Part shown: positions 33,861 to 42,469 of the stretch, piece by piece | Position numbering within the stretch: the first letter of the stretch is position 1 | Layout: each line of letters opens with the position of its first letter | Origin: Rubrobacter taiwanensis | GTDB taxonomy: Bacteria > Actinomycetota > Rubrobacteria > Rubrobacterales > Rubrobacteraceae | NCBI RefSeq assembly: GCF_004337705.1 | Contig: NZ_SKBU01000018.1 | Span: 1 to 64,000 of the forward strand | Length of the DNA stretch: 64,000 nucleotides | Direction: 5' to 3' | Position numbers and translations under genes: made by a program | Notes under the pieces: model-generated | Told to the model about the DNA's origin: nothing | Database searches by the model: none | What the model saw: only the letters and a program-made list of their open reading frames with translations

Positions 33861-35141
33861 TCATCCGGCGGCGAGCCTGGCCTCCGGAGCGCCCCGTTTC
33901 TCGTCTAGCATCCCCTCCTCCGTCTGGGCCACGAGGCGGGTCCCGGTCAGGTCGCCGGTCACGTTGCACATGGTGCGCGCCATGTCCAGGATGGCGTCTA
34001 TCCCGGCCACCAGCGCGACCGCCGCGAAGGGCAGCCCGGCCTGAGTGATGGCGAGCGAGAGCATGATGAGCCCGGCCCCCGGCACGCCCGCCGTCCCGAT
34101 GGAGGCCAGCACACCCACCAGCACCACGCCGAGGAGCTGCCCGAAGCCGAGCTCCACACCCGAGACGCCGGCCACGAAGACGACCGCGGCTCCGACGTAG
34201 AGCGCCGTGCCGTCCATGTTCACCGTCGCGCCGAACGGCAGGGAGAAGCCGTGAACGCCCTTCCTGACCCCCATGCTCTCCGCCGCGCGGATGCTCACCG
34301 GCAGCGTCCCGCTGCTGGAGCGGGTGACGAAGGCGGTAAGCATCGGTTCCCTGGCCGCGAGGAAGAAGCGCCGCAGGCTCACGCCGAAGAGCAGCAGGAG
34401 CAGGGCGTAGAAGCCGATCTGAAGCGCCACGCCACCGTACACCACGCCGGTAAGCCGGGCGAGGGGGAGCAGCGCCTCGGCGCCCACCTCTCCGAGCGTC
34501 ACCGCGATGAGGGCGAAGACGCCCACAGGAGCGTACTCCAACACGCCGCGCACGATGAGGAACATGACCTCCGCCCCGGCGTCGAACAGGCGGCGGGCCA
34601 GGCCGGCGAGCTCGCGCAGACGTTCGTCTGCGCTGCTCTGCATCGCGCCCAGCGCCAGCCCCACGAGAACGGCGAAGAAGATCACGGCCAGCACGTTCCC
34701 CTCCACCATCGCCGCAAACGGGTTCTCCGGCACGATGTTCAGCAGCGTCTCGCCTATCGGGGGTGCCTCGGCGGGCTCTTCTCCGGCCGCTCCCGGCATG
34801 CTCAGCCCGCCGCCGGGCCGCACGAAGAGCGCCAGTGCTATCCCGAGCGTGATCGCAACGACGGAGGTGAGCATGTAGTAGAGAAAGACCTTGCCCCCGA
34901 TCCGCCCGAGCCGCGCCGGGCCGATGGAGGAAACCCCCACCACCAGCGTGAAGAGCACCAGCGGCACGATGAGCATCTGCAAAAGCCGCAGGAAGAGATC
35001 TCCGAGCGGCTGCAGCACCTCCGCCCGCGGCCCCAGGATGAGCCCGGCCGCCGCGCCGAGCACCAGTGCGATGAAGAGCTTCCAGATCAGGGGGAAGTCG
35101 AGGTACCGCCGCAAGAGAGATCGTCTCTCCCCGGATTCCAT
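33861..35141 (-). CDS. Dicarboxylate/amino acid:cation symporter (glutamate/aspartate type)
   Basis: A 426-residue DAACS-family transporter. Diagnostic parts are the re-entrant loop RSSSGTLPVSIRAAESMG, the ion-binding GATVNMDGTALY and the last segment GIDAILDMARTMCNVTGDLTGT. Those hold the Asp, Arg and Asn positions that bind acidic amino acids in GltPh. The Arg in DMARTM points to glutamate/aspartate or dicarboxylates rather than neutral amino acids. ATG 35141 has AGGAGG eight bases upstream; the GTG at 35150 would overlap that site. Directly upstream of the glutamate dehydrogenase gene. Confidence 0.93.
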   Translation of the reverse strand: MESGERRSLLRRYLDFPLIWKLFIALVLGAAAGLILGPRAEVLQPLGDLFLRLLQMLIVPLVLFTLVVGVSSIGPARLGRIGGKVFLYYMLTSVVAITLGIALALFVRPGGGLSMPGAAGEEPAEAPPIGETLLNIVPENPFAAMVEGNVLAVIFFAVLVGLALGAMQSSADERLRELAGLARRLFDAGAEVMFLIVRGVLEYAPVGVFALIAVTLGEVGAEALLPLARLTGVVYGGVALQIGFYALLLLLFGVSLRRFFLAAREPMLTAFVTRSSSGTLPVSIRAAESMGVRKGVHGFSLPFGATVNMDGTALYVGAAVVFVAGVSGVELGFGQLLGVVLVGVLASIGTAGVPGAGLIMLSLAITQAGLPFAAVALVAGIDAILDMARTMCNVTGDLTGTRLVAQTEEGMLDEKRGAPEARLAAG

Positions 35142-35182
35142 CCCCTTCACCTCCTCTCCTGCAGAGCCTCGAAACTATTGTC

Positions 35183-35614
35183 TCATATCCCCGTCCTCTC
35201 GTACCGCTCTATCCGCTCCCGCACGCGGTCCGGGACCGGGATGGCCCGTCCCTCCTCTACGCAGTAGGAAACGTAGATTATCTCGGCCTCCAGGTAGGGG
35301 CTGCCCGGCCGCTTGTCTTCGTGCGGGTAGATCTCGAATCTCGCCGTGAAGCTCTTGTTGCCCAGGCGGGGAACGGCGACGTGCACATCCAGCAGTTCGT
35401 CCAGCCGGGCGGGGCGTTTGAACTCCAGCGTAGCCCTGACGAGCGCGAACTCGAATGCATCATCCCCCACGACCAGGATACCCAGGTTTCTGAAGTACTC
35501 CGTGATGGCCACGTCGCAGTAGGTCATATAGTGGCTGTTGAAGACGATCCCCTGGCCGTCGATCTCCGAGTACCGCACCCGCAGAGTGTGGTAGAAGCGC
35601 GCCGGTTCGGCCAA
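35183..35614 (-). CDS. Acyl-CoA thioesterase (YbgC/4HBT hotdog family)
   Basis: A 143-residue single hotdog domain. RYSEIDGQGIVFNSHYMTYCDVA has the catalytic Asp and the motif of the YbgC/4-hydroxybenzoyl-CoA thioesterase branch, and EFKRPARLDELLDVHV and NKSFTARFEIY follow the family pattern. It would hydrolyse a short or aromatic acyl-CoA in the cytoplasm. The TTG at 35614 has a GAGGAGG site; a GTG at 35674 would overlap the EamA stop by 4 nt but gives a non-conserved leader. Both starts are possible. Confidence 0.85.
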   Translation of the reverse strand: MAEPARFYHTLRVRYSEIDGQGIVFNSHYMTYCDVAITEYFRNLGILVVGDDAFEFALVRATLEFKRPARLDELLDVHVAVPRLGNKSFTARFEIYPHEDKRPGSPYLEAEIIYVSYCVEEGRAIPVPDRVRERIERYERTGI

Positions 35615-35670
35615 AGCTCCCTCCTCTCCCGAAGACACACATCGCCCCCAGTATAGGCGAGGGGCACACC

Positions 35671-36558
35671 TCACCCGCCCGGTGCGGACTTGCGCCGGAC
35701 GGTGAGCAGCACCAGGCCGGCCAGCAGCAGCCCGCTCCCCAGCAGCGCCGGGCCGGTGAGCCGCTCGCCGAGCACGAGCACGCCCAGAAACCCCGCCGTG
35801 AGCGGCTCCGCGAGCGAGAGGGTCGCGGCGGTCGCCACCGGGATATACCCGAGCCCCCGGCCGAAGAGCAGGTACGCCACGGCCGTCGCGACGAGCCCCA
35901 GGTGCAGGGCGACGGCCGTTCCACGGGGCTCCACCACCCAGCTCAGGTCCCCGGCCAGCAGGAACGGCGAGAGCAAGACTCCCCCGAGGCTGAAGGTAAC
36001 GGCCACCACGGTGACGGAGGGGATCACGTCCAGCAGCCGCTTGCTCGCCGTGGCGTACGCCGCATAGGAGAGCCCCGCTCCGAGCGCCAGCAGAACTCCG
36101 GCGGCATCCACGGTTATCCCGCCTCCGGCCCCCACCAGAAGCCCGCAGCCGAGCACGGCCAAGACGGTCGCCGCGGCCCAGCGGGCCCCGGGACGCTCGC
36201 CCCGGAAGAGAAAGCCGAGCAGACCCCCGAAGACCGGTGCGCTCCCGATGGCGACGATGGTACCCGCGGCCACGCCGGTGAGGGCGACGCCGTTGAAGAA
36301 GCAGATCTGGTAAGCCGCTATGGCGCCGGCGGCCACGGCGGTCGCCGGACGCGTCCAGCGGTGTCCTCCTGTGCGCAGGCTGCCGCTAAAGAAAGCGAAG
36401 GCCAGCAGAGCGGCCCCGCCGAGCGCGATCCTCACCGCCCCGACCGTCTCCGGCTCCGCACCGGCCGGGGCGAATGCCTGTGCCGTTCCGGTTGTGCCCC
36501 AGAGCACCGCAGCCGCCAGCACCAGCCAGCGGCCCGCAGCCTCGCTGGACACGCGCAT
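35671..36558 (-). CDS. DMT-superfamily (EamA) transporter
   Basis: A 295-residue protein with ten membrane helices in two EamA repeats: VLWGTTGTAQAFAP early, ICFFNGVALTGVAAGTIVAIGSAPVFGGLLG at the end of the first repeat, and PVATAATLSLAEPLTAGFLGVLVLGE in the second. Probably exports a metabolite or amino acid; substrate unknown. Start taken at ATG 36558 after GGGAGCGGGT, with GTG 36576 as an alternative. It is the second DMT protein in this window and is not closely similar to the one at 7127-8056. Confidence 0.88.
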   Translation of the reverse strand: MRVSSEAAGRWLVLAAAVLWGTTGTAQAFAPAGAEPETVGAVRIALGGAALLAFAFFSGSLRTGGHRWTRPATAVAAGAIAAYQICFFNGVALTGVAAGTIVAIGSAPVFGGLLGFLFRGERPGARWAAATVLAVLGCGLLVGAGGGITVDAAGVLLALGAGLSYAAYATASKRLLDVIPSVTVVAVTFSLGGVLLSPFLLAGDLSWVVEPRGTAVALHLGLVATAVAYLLFGRGLGYIPVATAATLSLAEPLTAGFLGVLVLGERLTGPALLGSGLLLAGLVLLTVRRKSAPGG

Positions 36559-36595
36559 ACCCGCTCCCGGCATCACCCGGGTATTCTAACGAGGA

Positions 36596-36985
36596 TCAGG
36601 GCCGGCGTTTGCCGTTGCGGGAGATCTCGGCGACGAGGTCCAGAAGCTCGTCCGGGCCGTAGGGCTTGCGCAAGATCCGGGCGGAGCCGTGAGAGCGGTC
36701 CTTCAGAGACTTCGCCTCCGGGTCCTTCTTGGCGGCCGTGAGGACGACCGGGATCCTGTTCGTCTTAGGCATCGCCTTGAGACAGTGACAGGTCTCGACG
36801 CCGTTCAGCTGCGGGATGGAGACGTCCACGATGATCAGGTCTACCCTGTGGGAGATGGCCTCCTGTATAGCCCGTCGGCCGTCCGGGACCCGGATCACCC
36901 GGTGCCCGGCTCCGGTCAGCGTAGCGGCGGCGTTCTCCAGAGCCTCTGGATCGTCGTCCGCGACCATGATGGTCATCCGCTCCAT
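36596..36985 (-). CDS. Single-domain response regulator
   Basis: A 129-residue protein consisting only of a receiver domain: acidic pocket VADDDPEAL, phosphoacceptor Asp in LIIVDVSIPQLNG, Thr in VVLTAAKKD and Lys in ILRKPYGPDELL. Without an output domain it would act by protein contact, like CheY or Spo0F. No kinase lies nearby. The ATG at 36985 is chosen; starts at 36976 and 37042 are possible, and none has a good ribosome binding site. Confidence 0.85.
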   Translation of the reverse strand: MERMTIMVADDDPEALENAAATLTGAGHRVIRVPDGRRAIQEAISHRVDLIIVDVSIPQLNGVETCHCLKAMPKTNRIPVVLTAAKKDPEAKSLKDRSHGSARILRKPYGPDELLDLVAEISRNGKRRP

Positions 36986-37108
36986 ACTTAGCGCGTATTT
37001 ATACACCCTGGCGAGGTGAATTGCACAACCCTGGCACTTCATTTATACGCCGGGGCAGAGCGCGCTACACCCTCCAGAAACAGGAAAGACACGGAAATTA
37101 AGATAAAC

Positions 37109-37135
37109 TTAACCTCGGCAGATAAGAGCTAAACT
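37109..37135 (+). promoter_or_regulatory. Weak promoter candidate upstream of ispH
   Basis: TTAACC (37109-37114) and TAAACT (37130-37135) in an AT-rich island, with a shorter than ideal 15-nt spacer, 17 nt before the ispH GTG. Several TAAGAT/TAAACT-like hexamers overlap here, so the exact promoter is uncertain. Confidence 0.3.
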
Positions 37136-37152
37136 CAAAAGAGGGCAAAGGC

Positions 37153-38400
37153 GTGGCACGCAAAACGGCGGACGAGAAGTACCACCGGCGCGGATTCAAG
37201 CTGCGCCGGGAGATTCAGGCGCTACTCGACCGGGACTACCGCTCGGAGATCGTGGACCACATCAGGGAGCGCGGCAACGTCCTGCAGGCGGACGGCCTGA
37301 CGCTGCGCATCGCCGATGAGTTCGGGTTCTGCTACGGCGTGGACCGGGCGGTGGACTATGCCTTCCAGACCCGGGCCAGGTTCCCGGACCGCAGGATCTT
37401 CATCACCGGGGACATGATCCACAACCAGTCCATGAACGACCGGCTGCGCGAGATGGGCATCGAGTTCCTCTCGCAGGGCTTCGACGGCCGTCCGGATGAG
37501 GCGTTCGAGCGGCTGACCCCGGAAGACGTGGTCCTGCTCCCCGCCTTCGGTGCGCCGGTGCAGTGGGTTAGGAAGCTGCGTGAGCGGGACTGTATCATCG
37601 TAGACACCACCTGCGGCTCGGTGCTCGCCGTCTGGAAGCGTGTGGCGCGCTACGCCCAGAAGGGCTTCACCAGCATCATCCACGGCAAGTACTACCACGA
37701 GGAGACCAGAGCCACCGCCTCCCAGACCACCAGGGACGGCGGCAACGGCAAGTACCTCATCGTGCGAGACCTCCGGGAGACCGGCTACGTCACGGAGTTC
37801 ATCCGGGGCCGGATGAGCGCGGATGAGCTACGCGAGAAGCTCGGCCACGGCATGAGTCCCGGCTTCGATCCGGAGGAGGATCTGCAGCGGGTCGGCGTCG
37901 CCAACCAGACCACGATGCTCATGACCGAGACCATGCGGGTCGGCGAGGAGATCCGGCAGGCGATGGCCGACCGCTACGGCGAGGAGAACCTGGCCGAGCA
38001 CTTCGAGCTCTTCGACACCATCTGTTCGGCAACCCAGGACCGTCAGGACGCCCTCTTCCGGCTGCTAAAACACCCGCTGGACGTGGTGGTGATCGTGGGC
38101 GGGTACAACTCCTCCAACACCAACAACCTGGCGATTATCGCTGCAGAGCGCGTGCCGCGCAGCTACCACATCGCCGCGGGGACCAACATCGAGGGAGACG
38201 TCATCCGGCACAAGCCTCCGGGCACGCCGCTCGACCCGCGCCAGGAGGTCGAGGAGCGTGGCTGGCTGCCGGAGGGAGAGGTGAAGATCGGGCTCACCGC
38301 CGGAGCGTCCACCCCCAACTCCCAGATCGGGCTCGCCATAGAGCGCATCCTAAAGGCCCGGGGGCTTGCGCCGGCGGATGTCTTCGCCGCAAATAGCTAG
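37153..38400 (+). CDS. ispH: 4-hydroxy-3-methylbut-2-enyl diphosphate reductase, long form
   Basis: A 415-residue IspH. The three iron-sulfur cysteines are present in GFCYGVDRAV, DTTCGSVLAV and DTICSAT, and conserved histidines in IIHGKYYHEET contact the substrate. It performs the last step of the MEP pathway, giving IPP and DMAPP, and so feeds the carotenoid genes of this window. It is about 100 residues longer than the E. coli enzyme, matching the long plant/cyanobacterial-type form with an N-terminal extension. GTG start after AAAGAGGGC. lon follows 26 nt later. Confidence 0.95.
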   Translation: MARKTADEKYHRRGFKLRREIQALLDRDYRSEIVDHIRERGNVLQADGLTLRIADEFGFCYGVDRAVDYAFQTRARFPDRRIFITGDMIHNQSMNDRLREMGIEFLSQGFDGRPDEAFERLTPEDVVLLPAFGAPVQWVRKLRERDCIIVDTTCGSVLAVWKRVARYAQKGFTSIIHGKYYHEETRATASQTTRDGGNGKYLIVRDLRETGYVTEFIRGRMSADELREKLGHGMSPGFDPEEDLQRVGVANQTTMLMTETMRVGEEIRQAMADRYGEENLAEHFELFDTICSATQDRQDALFRLLKHPLDVVVIVGGYNSSNTNNLAIIAAERVPRSYHIAAGTNIEGDVIRHKPPGTPLDPRQEVEERGWLPEGEVKIGLTAGASTPNSQIGLAIERILKARGLAPADVFAANS

Positions 38401-38426
38401 CCCCCGCCCCTGATAGAATCAGGGGT

Positions 38427-40820
38427 ATGGCAGAGAGCGAGAGAGACCAGAACAAGAAGTTACAGCTTCCCGTAATCCCGATCCGGGAGATGACCCTCTT
38501 CCCCGAGATGGTTACCCCCGTGCTGGTCGGACGCCGCCCGTCCAAGGCCGCCCTGGAGGAGGTTGGGGAGGATGGCCCGATCCTGCTCGTCGCCCAGAAG
38601 GACTCTCAGGGCCCGCCCGTCCCGGAGAACATGTTCGAGTTCGGGACGACGGCCGTAATCCAGCAGATCATAAGGCTCCCCGACGGCTCGCTCAGGATAC
38701 TCGTCGAGGGGCAAAAGCGCGCCCGGGTTACGGGCTGGGTGCAGACGGAGCCGTATCTGATCGCGGAGCTGGAGGAGATCGAGGAGCCCGAGCTGCCGGA
38801 GGAGCTGCCGCGGGAGCTCTCGGCGCTCATGCGCACCGTGATCCAGCAGGTGCAGCAGATGAGCGAACTGGGCGGCCAGGTGCATCCGGACCTCGTGGTT
38901 GCGGCCATGAACATAGAGGAGCCGGGCAAGCTCGCGGATCTTATCGCCAGCCAGCTCATCTCCAAGCTGGAGGACCGGCAGGAGATCCTGGAGCGGGTGG
39001 ACTACGCCGGGCGGCTGGAGCGCGTAAGCGTCGCCCTCTCGGAGGAGCTGGAGGTCCTGAAGCTGCGCAGCCAGGTGCAGCACCGGCTGCAGGAGCAGAT
39101 GCAGAAGGGCCAGCGGGAGATGCTCCTGCGCGAGCAGCTCGCCGCCATCCAGCGCGAGCTGGGCATCATGGACGAGCGCAGCGAGGAGATTGAGGAGCTC
39201 CGGCGGCAGATAGAGGCCGCCGGGATGCCGGAAGAGGTGAAGAAGAAGGCGGAGAAGGAGCTGGACCGCTACCGCAGGCTGAACCCGGCCTCCGCCGAAA
39301 CGGGTGTGATCCGCACCTACCTGGACTGGATGACGAGCCTGCCCTGGAGCAAGTCCACCGAGGACCGTCTGGACCTCGAAGAGGCCCAGAAGCTGCTGGA
39401 CGCCGATCACTACGGGCTCGAAGAGGTCAAGGACCGCATCCTGGAACACCTGGCGGTGCGCAAACTGGCCCGAAAAGAGCGCAGCAGCATCCTCTGCTTC
39501 GTCGGGCCGCCGGGAACCGGGAAGACCTCCATCGGCCGGGCCATCGCGGACGCTCTGGGACGCAGATTCGCCCGCATCTCTTTGGGCGGCATCCGGGACG
39601 AGGCTGAGATAAGGGGCCACCGCCGCACCTATGTGGGCGCGATGCCGGGCCGCATAATCCAGGCCATAAACAACGCCGGGACGCGCAACCCGGTCCTGAT
39701 GCTGGACGAGATAGACAAGGTAGGCGCGGACTTCCGGGGCGACCCGTCCTCCGCCCTGCTGGAGGCTCTGGACCCGGAGCAGAATCACGCTTTCAGCGAC
39801 CACTACCTGGAGGTGCCCTTCGACCTCTCGGACGTGCTCTTCATCGCGACGGCCAACGTGCTGGAGACAATCCCGCCGGCGCTCCGGGACCGGATGGAGG
39901 TCATCCGCTACTCAGGCTACACCGAGGACGAGAAGACCGAGATCGCGCTCAGGCACCTGATCCCGAAGCAGATCGAGGCCCACGGGCTGCCCGAGGGCTC
40001 GCTGAAGATAACCGAGGACGCCATCCGGCGCATCTTGCGCCGTTATACCCGCGAGGCCGGCGTGCGCAACCTGGAGCGCACCATCGCCACGCTCTGCCGG
40101 AAGGTCGCACGCAGGATAGTGGACTCCGGGGACGGAGGCGTCTCGGTCACCATAACCGGGGACGACCTGGAGGAGTACCTGGGGCCGCCGCGCTTCCGCT
40201 ACGGCGTGACCGAGGAGAAGGACGAGATCGGGGTCGCCACGGGGCTGGCCTGGACTCAGGTTGGCGGCGACATCCTGTTCATCGAAGCGACGACGATGCC
40301 CGGCAAGGGCTCGCTAACGCTCACCGGGCAGCTCGGGCAGGTGATGAAGGAGTCGGCGCAGGCGGCGATGAGCTACTGCCGGGCGAACGCCCGGCAGCTC
40401 GGCATAGAGCCCGAGGACATCTCCAGGCAAGACGTGCACATCCACGTCCCCGAGGGAGCGGTGCCAAAGGACGGCCCCTCGGCCGGTCTGGCCATGACGG
40501 TGGCCCTCATCTCGGCGCTCACGGGCCGGCCCGCAAAGCGGCAGGTGGCGATGACCGGTGAGATCACGCTGCGCGGAAGGGTTCTGCCCGTCGGAGGTAT
40601 CAAGGAGAAGGTGCTCGCGGCCCACCGCGCGGGGGTCAGGACCGTAATCCTGCCGGAGGAGAACCGCAAGGATCTCGTCAAGATCCCGGAGAACGTCCGG
40701 GACGAACTCGAGTTCGTCTTCGCCGAGCGTATCTCAGACGCCACGAAGGTGGCACTCGGCCGCCGGAGAAGGAAGAAGCCGTCCCGGCCGGAGAAGGAGC
40801 CGGCCGGGACGGCCCTCTAG
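38427..40820 (+). CDS. lon: ATP-dependent protease La
   Basis: A 797-residue Lon of normal length. The N-terminal LON substrate-binding domain (about 1-200) begins LPVIPIREMTLFPEMVTPVLVG, and a coiled-coil middle follows. The AAA+ module has Walker A GPPGTGKT (360-367) and LMLDEIDKVGADF. The C-terminal protease has the catalytic dyad Ser685 in DGPSAGLAM and Lys728 in GGIKEKV. It degrades misfolded and regulatory proteins in the cytoplasm. ATG start in a gap of 26 nt after ispH. No HrcA/HspR-type operator was recognised. The stop overlaps the convergent gene's stop by 4 nt. Confidence 0.98.
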   Translation: MAESERDQNKKLQLPVIPIREMTLFPEMVTPVLVGRRPSKAALEEVGEDGPILLVAQKDSQGPPVPENMFEFGTTAVIQQIIRLPDGSLRILVEGQKRARVTGWVQTEPYLIAELEEIEEPELPEELPRELSALMRTVIQQVQQMSELGGQVHPDLVVAAMNIEEPGKLADLIASQLISKLEDRQEILERVDYAGRLERVSVALSEELEVLKLRSQVQHRLQEQMQKGQREMLLREQLAAIQRELGIMDERSEEIEELRRQIEAAGMPEEVKKKAEKELDRYRRLNPASAETGVIRTYLDWMTSLPWSKSTEDRLDLEEAQKLLDADHYGLEEVKDRILEHLAVRKLARKERSSILCFVGPPGTGKTSIGRAIADALGRRFARISLGGIRDEAEIRGHRRTYVGAMPGRIIQAINNAGTRNPVLMLDEIDKVGADFRGDPSSALLEALDPEQNHAFSDHYLEVPFDLSDVLFIATANVLETIPPALRDRMEVIRYSGYTEDEKTEIALRHLIPKQIEAHGLPEGSLKITEDAIRRILRRYTREAGVRNLERTIATLCRKVARRIVDSGDGGVSVTITGDDLEEYLGPPRFRYGVTEEKDEIGVATGLAWTQVGGDILFIEATTMPGKGSLTLTGQLGQVMKESAQAAMSYCRANARQLGIEPEDISRQDVHIHVPEGAVPKDGPSAGLAMTVALISALTGRPAKRQVAMTGEITLRGRVLPVGGIKEKVLAAHRAGVRTVILPEENRKDLVKIPENVRDELEFVFAERISDATKVALGRRRRKKPSRPEKEPAGTAL

Positions 40821-41050
40821 ATGCCCTGGCGGCCGTCCGCCAGAGCTATCTCCAGCACCTTGTGCGCTATGTCCTCGAACTCCTGCGCCCTGACCGAGTC
40901 CCCGGTCAGGGTGACGCTCGACCCGTCGTCGAAGAACATCTGCGCCACCTCGGTGCGGGAGCCGCTCTTCTCCAGATAGCTTCTGGCGAGCGCTACCAAC
41001 CCCGCCAGCGCGGTCAGAGCGAGCAGATACTTCAGAACGCTACGCCTCAC
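40817..41050 (-). CDS. Small membrane-anchored hypothetical protein
   Basis: A 77-residue protein with a single N-terminal membrane helix (YLLALTALAGLVALARSYL) and a mixed alpha/beta tail (MFFDDGSSVTLTGDSVRAQEFEDIAHKVLEIA). GTG start that overlaps the 3' end of the Roadblock gene by 11 nt, so it is translated from the same message. It may tether or partner the Roadblock protein at the membrane; this is inference from gene order only. Confidence 0.6.
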   Translation of the reverse strand: MRRSVLKYLLALTALAGLVALARSYLEKSGSRTEVAQMFFDDGSSVTLTGDSVRAQEFEDIAHKVLEIALADGRQGI

Positions 41051-41432
41051 CCTCTTCCTCCTTCAGGATACGCGAGATCTCCCGCCCCGCGTTGCGCATG
41101 TCGTAGAAGATCAGACCTATCCTCGCCTCCGTTCCGGTAATGGCGGCCAGAACGGTCTCCCCGTCCACCCGCGAGAGCAGCACGTACCCGAGCTCGTTGC
41201 GGACCTTCACGTTGCGCGGAGCATCCCGGCCCTGCTCGCGGGCGGTGCGCCCGGCCAGATTGAAGAGAGCCGAAATCATCGCCGAAACCCTCTCCGAGTC
41301 CACGCCTTCGGGGAGCGTGGAGGCCAGCGTCTCACCGCCGGAGATAACCACCCCCGCCTTCACGTCCGGCGAAAGCGACTGCAGCTCCCCGAGGACTCGC
41401 CTCAAACGCTCTCCTCTGCTCCTCTCCGTCAC
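41040..41432 (-). CDS. Roadblock/LC7-domain protein
   Basis: A 130-residue alpha/beta protein with the Roadblock/LC7 pattern: LGELQSLSPDVKAGVVISGGETLASTLPEGVDSERVSAMISALFNLAGRTA, followed by NELGYVLLSRVDGETVLAAITGTEARIGLIFYDM. Bacterial members act as MglB-like regulators of small Ras-like GTPases or as signalling scaffolds. No GTPase gene is adjacent. GTG at 41432 with a near-perfect GGAAGGAGG site, which excludes the longer reading to 41498. Confidence 0.8.
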   Translation of the reverse strand: MTERSRGERLRRVLGELQSLSPDVKAGVVISGGETLASTLPEGVDSERVSAMISALFNLAGRTAREQGRDAPRNVKVRNELGYVLLSRVDGETVLAAITGTEARIGLIFYDMRNAGREISRILKEEEGEA

Positions 41433-41491
41433 TCGCCTCCTTCCGGACGCGTACAGCACCACTCTTCTGATCCTCCCGGGATTATACCGGC

Positions 41492-41520
41492 TTAACAAAC
41501 GGTCCGCGGAATGGTAATAT
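41492..41520 (+). promoter_or_regulatory. Promoter of tRNA-Val
   Basis: TTAACA (41492-41497) and TAATAT (41515-41520) with a 17-nt spacer, ending 17 nt before the first base of tRNA-Val. Good agreement with a sigma-70-type housekeeping promoter. Confidence 0.7.
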
Positions 41521-41537
41521 TGCTCCCGCAGTCCCCG

Positions 41538-41609
41538 GGGCGATTAGCTCAGCGGGAGAGCGCTGCCTTCACACGGCAGAGGTCGCTGGTTCGATCCCAG
41601 CATCGCCCA
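41538..41609 (+). tRNA. tRNA-Val (anticodon CAC)
   Basis: A full cloverleaf of 72 nt: acceptor GGGCGAT/ATCGCCC with discriminator A, D arm with AGCTCAGCGGGAGAGC, anticodon stem CTGCC/GGCAG around loop TTCACAC, T arm with GGTTCGATCC. The anticodon CAC reads GUG (Val). CCA is not encoded. Confidence 0.96.
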
Positions 41610-41682
41610 CTTTGAAAACCCTCCCTCCGTCTGGGGGAGTTCGGATTATTCCGTACCGTTTCCACGATAGAGGGCGGCCGAG

Positions 41683-42018
41683 TCACATACCGCCGGGGCG
41701 GGCGAATACGACCTGCACCTCTTCGGTAGTCACCAGTCCTTTATCGATCATCTCGTCTAGTCTGGGGAGTATCGCCTCGATCTTCTCCGGGCGGTCGATG
41801 GCTATGATGACCACGGGCAGGTCGCCGGAGAGATCCAGGATCCTGGCCGTGTGTATTTGCTTGTCCGCACCGTAGCCTTCTATTCCGTGAATTACCGTGG
41901 CTCCTGCTATCCCTCCCTCGTGCAGAGCTTCGACTATCGCGCGGTAGAGGGCTTTGTGTCCGTACCGGAAGGAGTCACCTATGTAGATGGTCAGCCTGGT
42001 GGCGCGCAGCGTGTTCAT
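41683..42018 (-). CDS. DUF190 family protein
   Basis: A 111-residue protein of the DUF190 family, with ATRLTIYIGDSFRYGHKALYRAIVEALHEGGIAGATVIHGIEGYG and PVVIIAIDRPEKIEAILPRLDEM matching the ferredoxin-like (PII-like) fold. DUF190 genes commonly sit beside crcB fluoride channels, as here, where the ATG overlaps the crcB stop by 4 nt. It may be a regulator or sensor of the channel; no function is proven. GGAGAGGATCC precedes the ATG. Confidence 0.85.
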   Translation of the reverse strand: MNTLRATRLTIYIGDSFRYGHKALYRAIVEALHEGGIAGATVIHGIEGYGADKQIHTARILDLSGDLPVVIIAIDRPEKIEAILPRLDEMIDKGLVTTEEVQVVFARPGGM

Positions 42019-42416
42019 TTGGATCCTCTCCCGGTTCTCCACACGCGGCGAGTGCCGCGAGCCATAATCACTCCTAGGTAGACGGCAAGAAGCCCTAAGA
42101 GCACCTGACCGAATGCATTCAGCATATACCCGGCAAGATTCCCGGCGGAGAGGAGCTGCAGGGACTCGTAACTGAAGATCGAGAAGGTCGTATATCCACC
42201 GAGCATGCCCACAGCGAAGAAAGCTCGAGATCGATTCGAGAGCACTCCCTCTTCTACGTAGTGTAGCACCGCGCCGATCAAGAAGCATCCGGAGACGTTA
42301 ATGATAAAGGTCCCCCACGGAAACGCGGTCCCGTAGAGAGATGTGATCCAAGAATCCAACAAGTAGCGGCTGCCAGCCCCGACCGCGCCTCCCAGAGCTA
42401 CGAAGAGAGTGTTCAT
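42015..42416 (-). CDS. crcB: CrcB/Fluc fluoride channel, subunit 2
   Basis: A 133-residue protein with four membrane helices and the Fluc signatures: GGAVGAGSRYLLDSW, PWGTFIINVSGCFLIG with the channel Asn, and GGYTTFSIFSYES with the phenylalanine-box region. Fluc channels expel fluoride as dual-topology dimers. The presence of a second crcB 53 nt upstream suggests an antiparallel heterodimer. Coupled to the DUF190 gene. Confidence 0.93.
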   Translation of the reverse strand: MNTLFVALGGAVGAGSRYLLDSWITSLYGTAFPWGTFIINVSGCFLIGAVLHYVEEGVLSNRSRAFFAVGMLGGYTTFSIFSYESLQLLSAGNLAGYMLNAFGQVLLGLLAVYLGVIMARGTRRVWRTGRGSK

Positions 42417-42469
42417 ATCCCTGCGGGCTGGGATACCCGGATATGGCTGCGTACGCTATCCGCCGTCAC

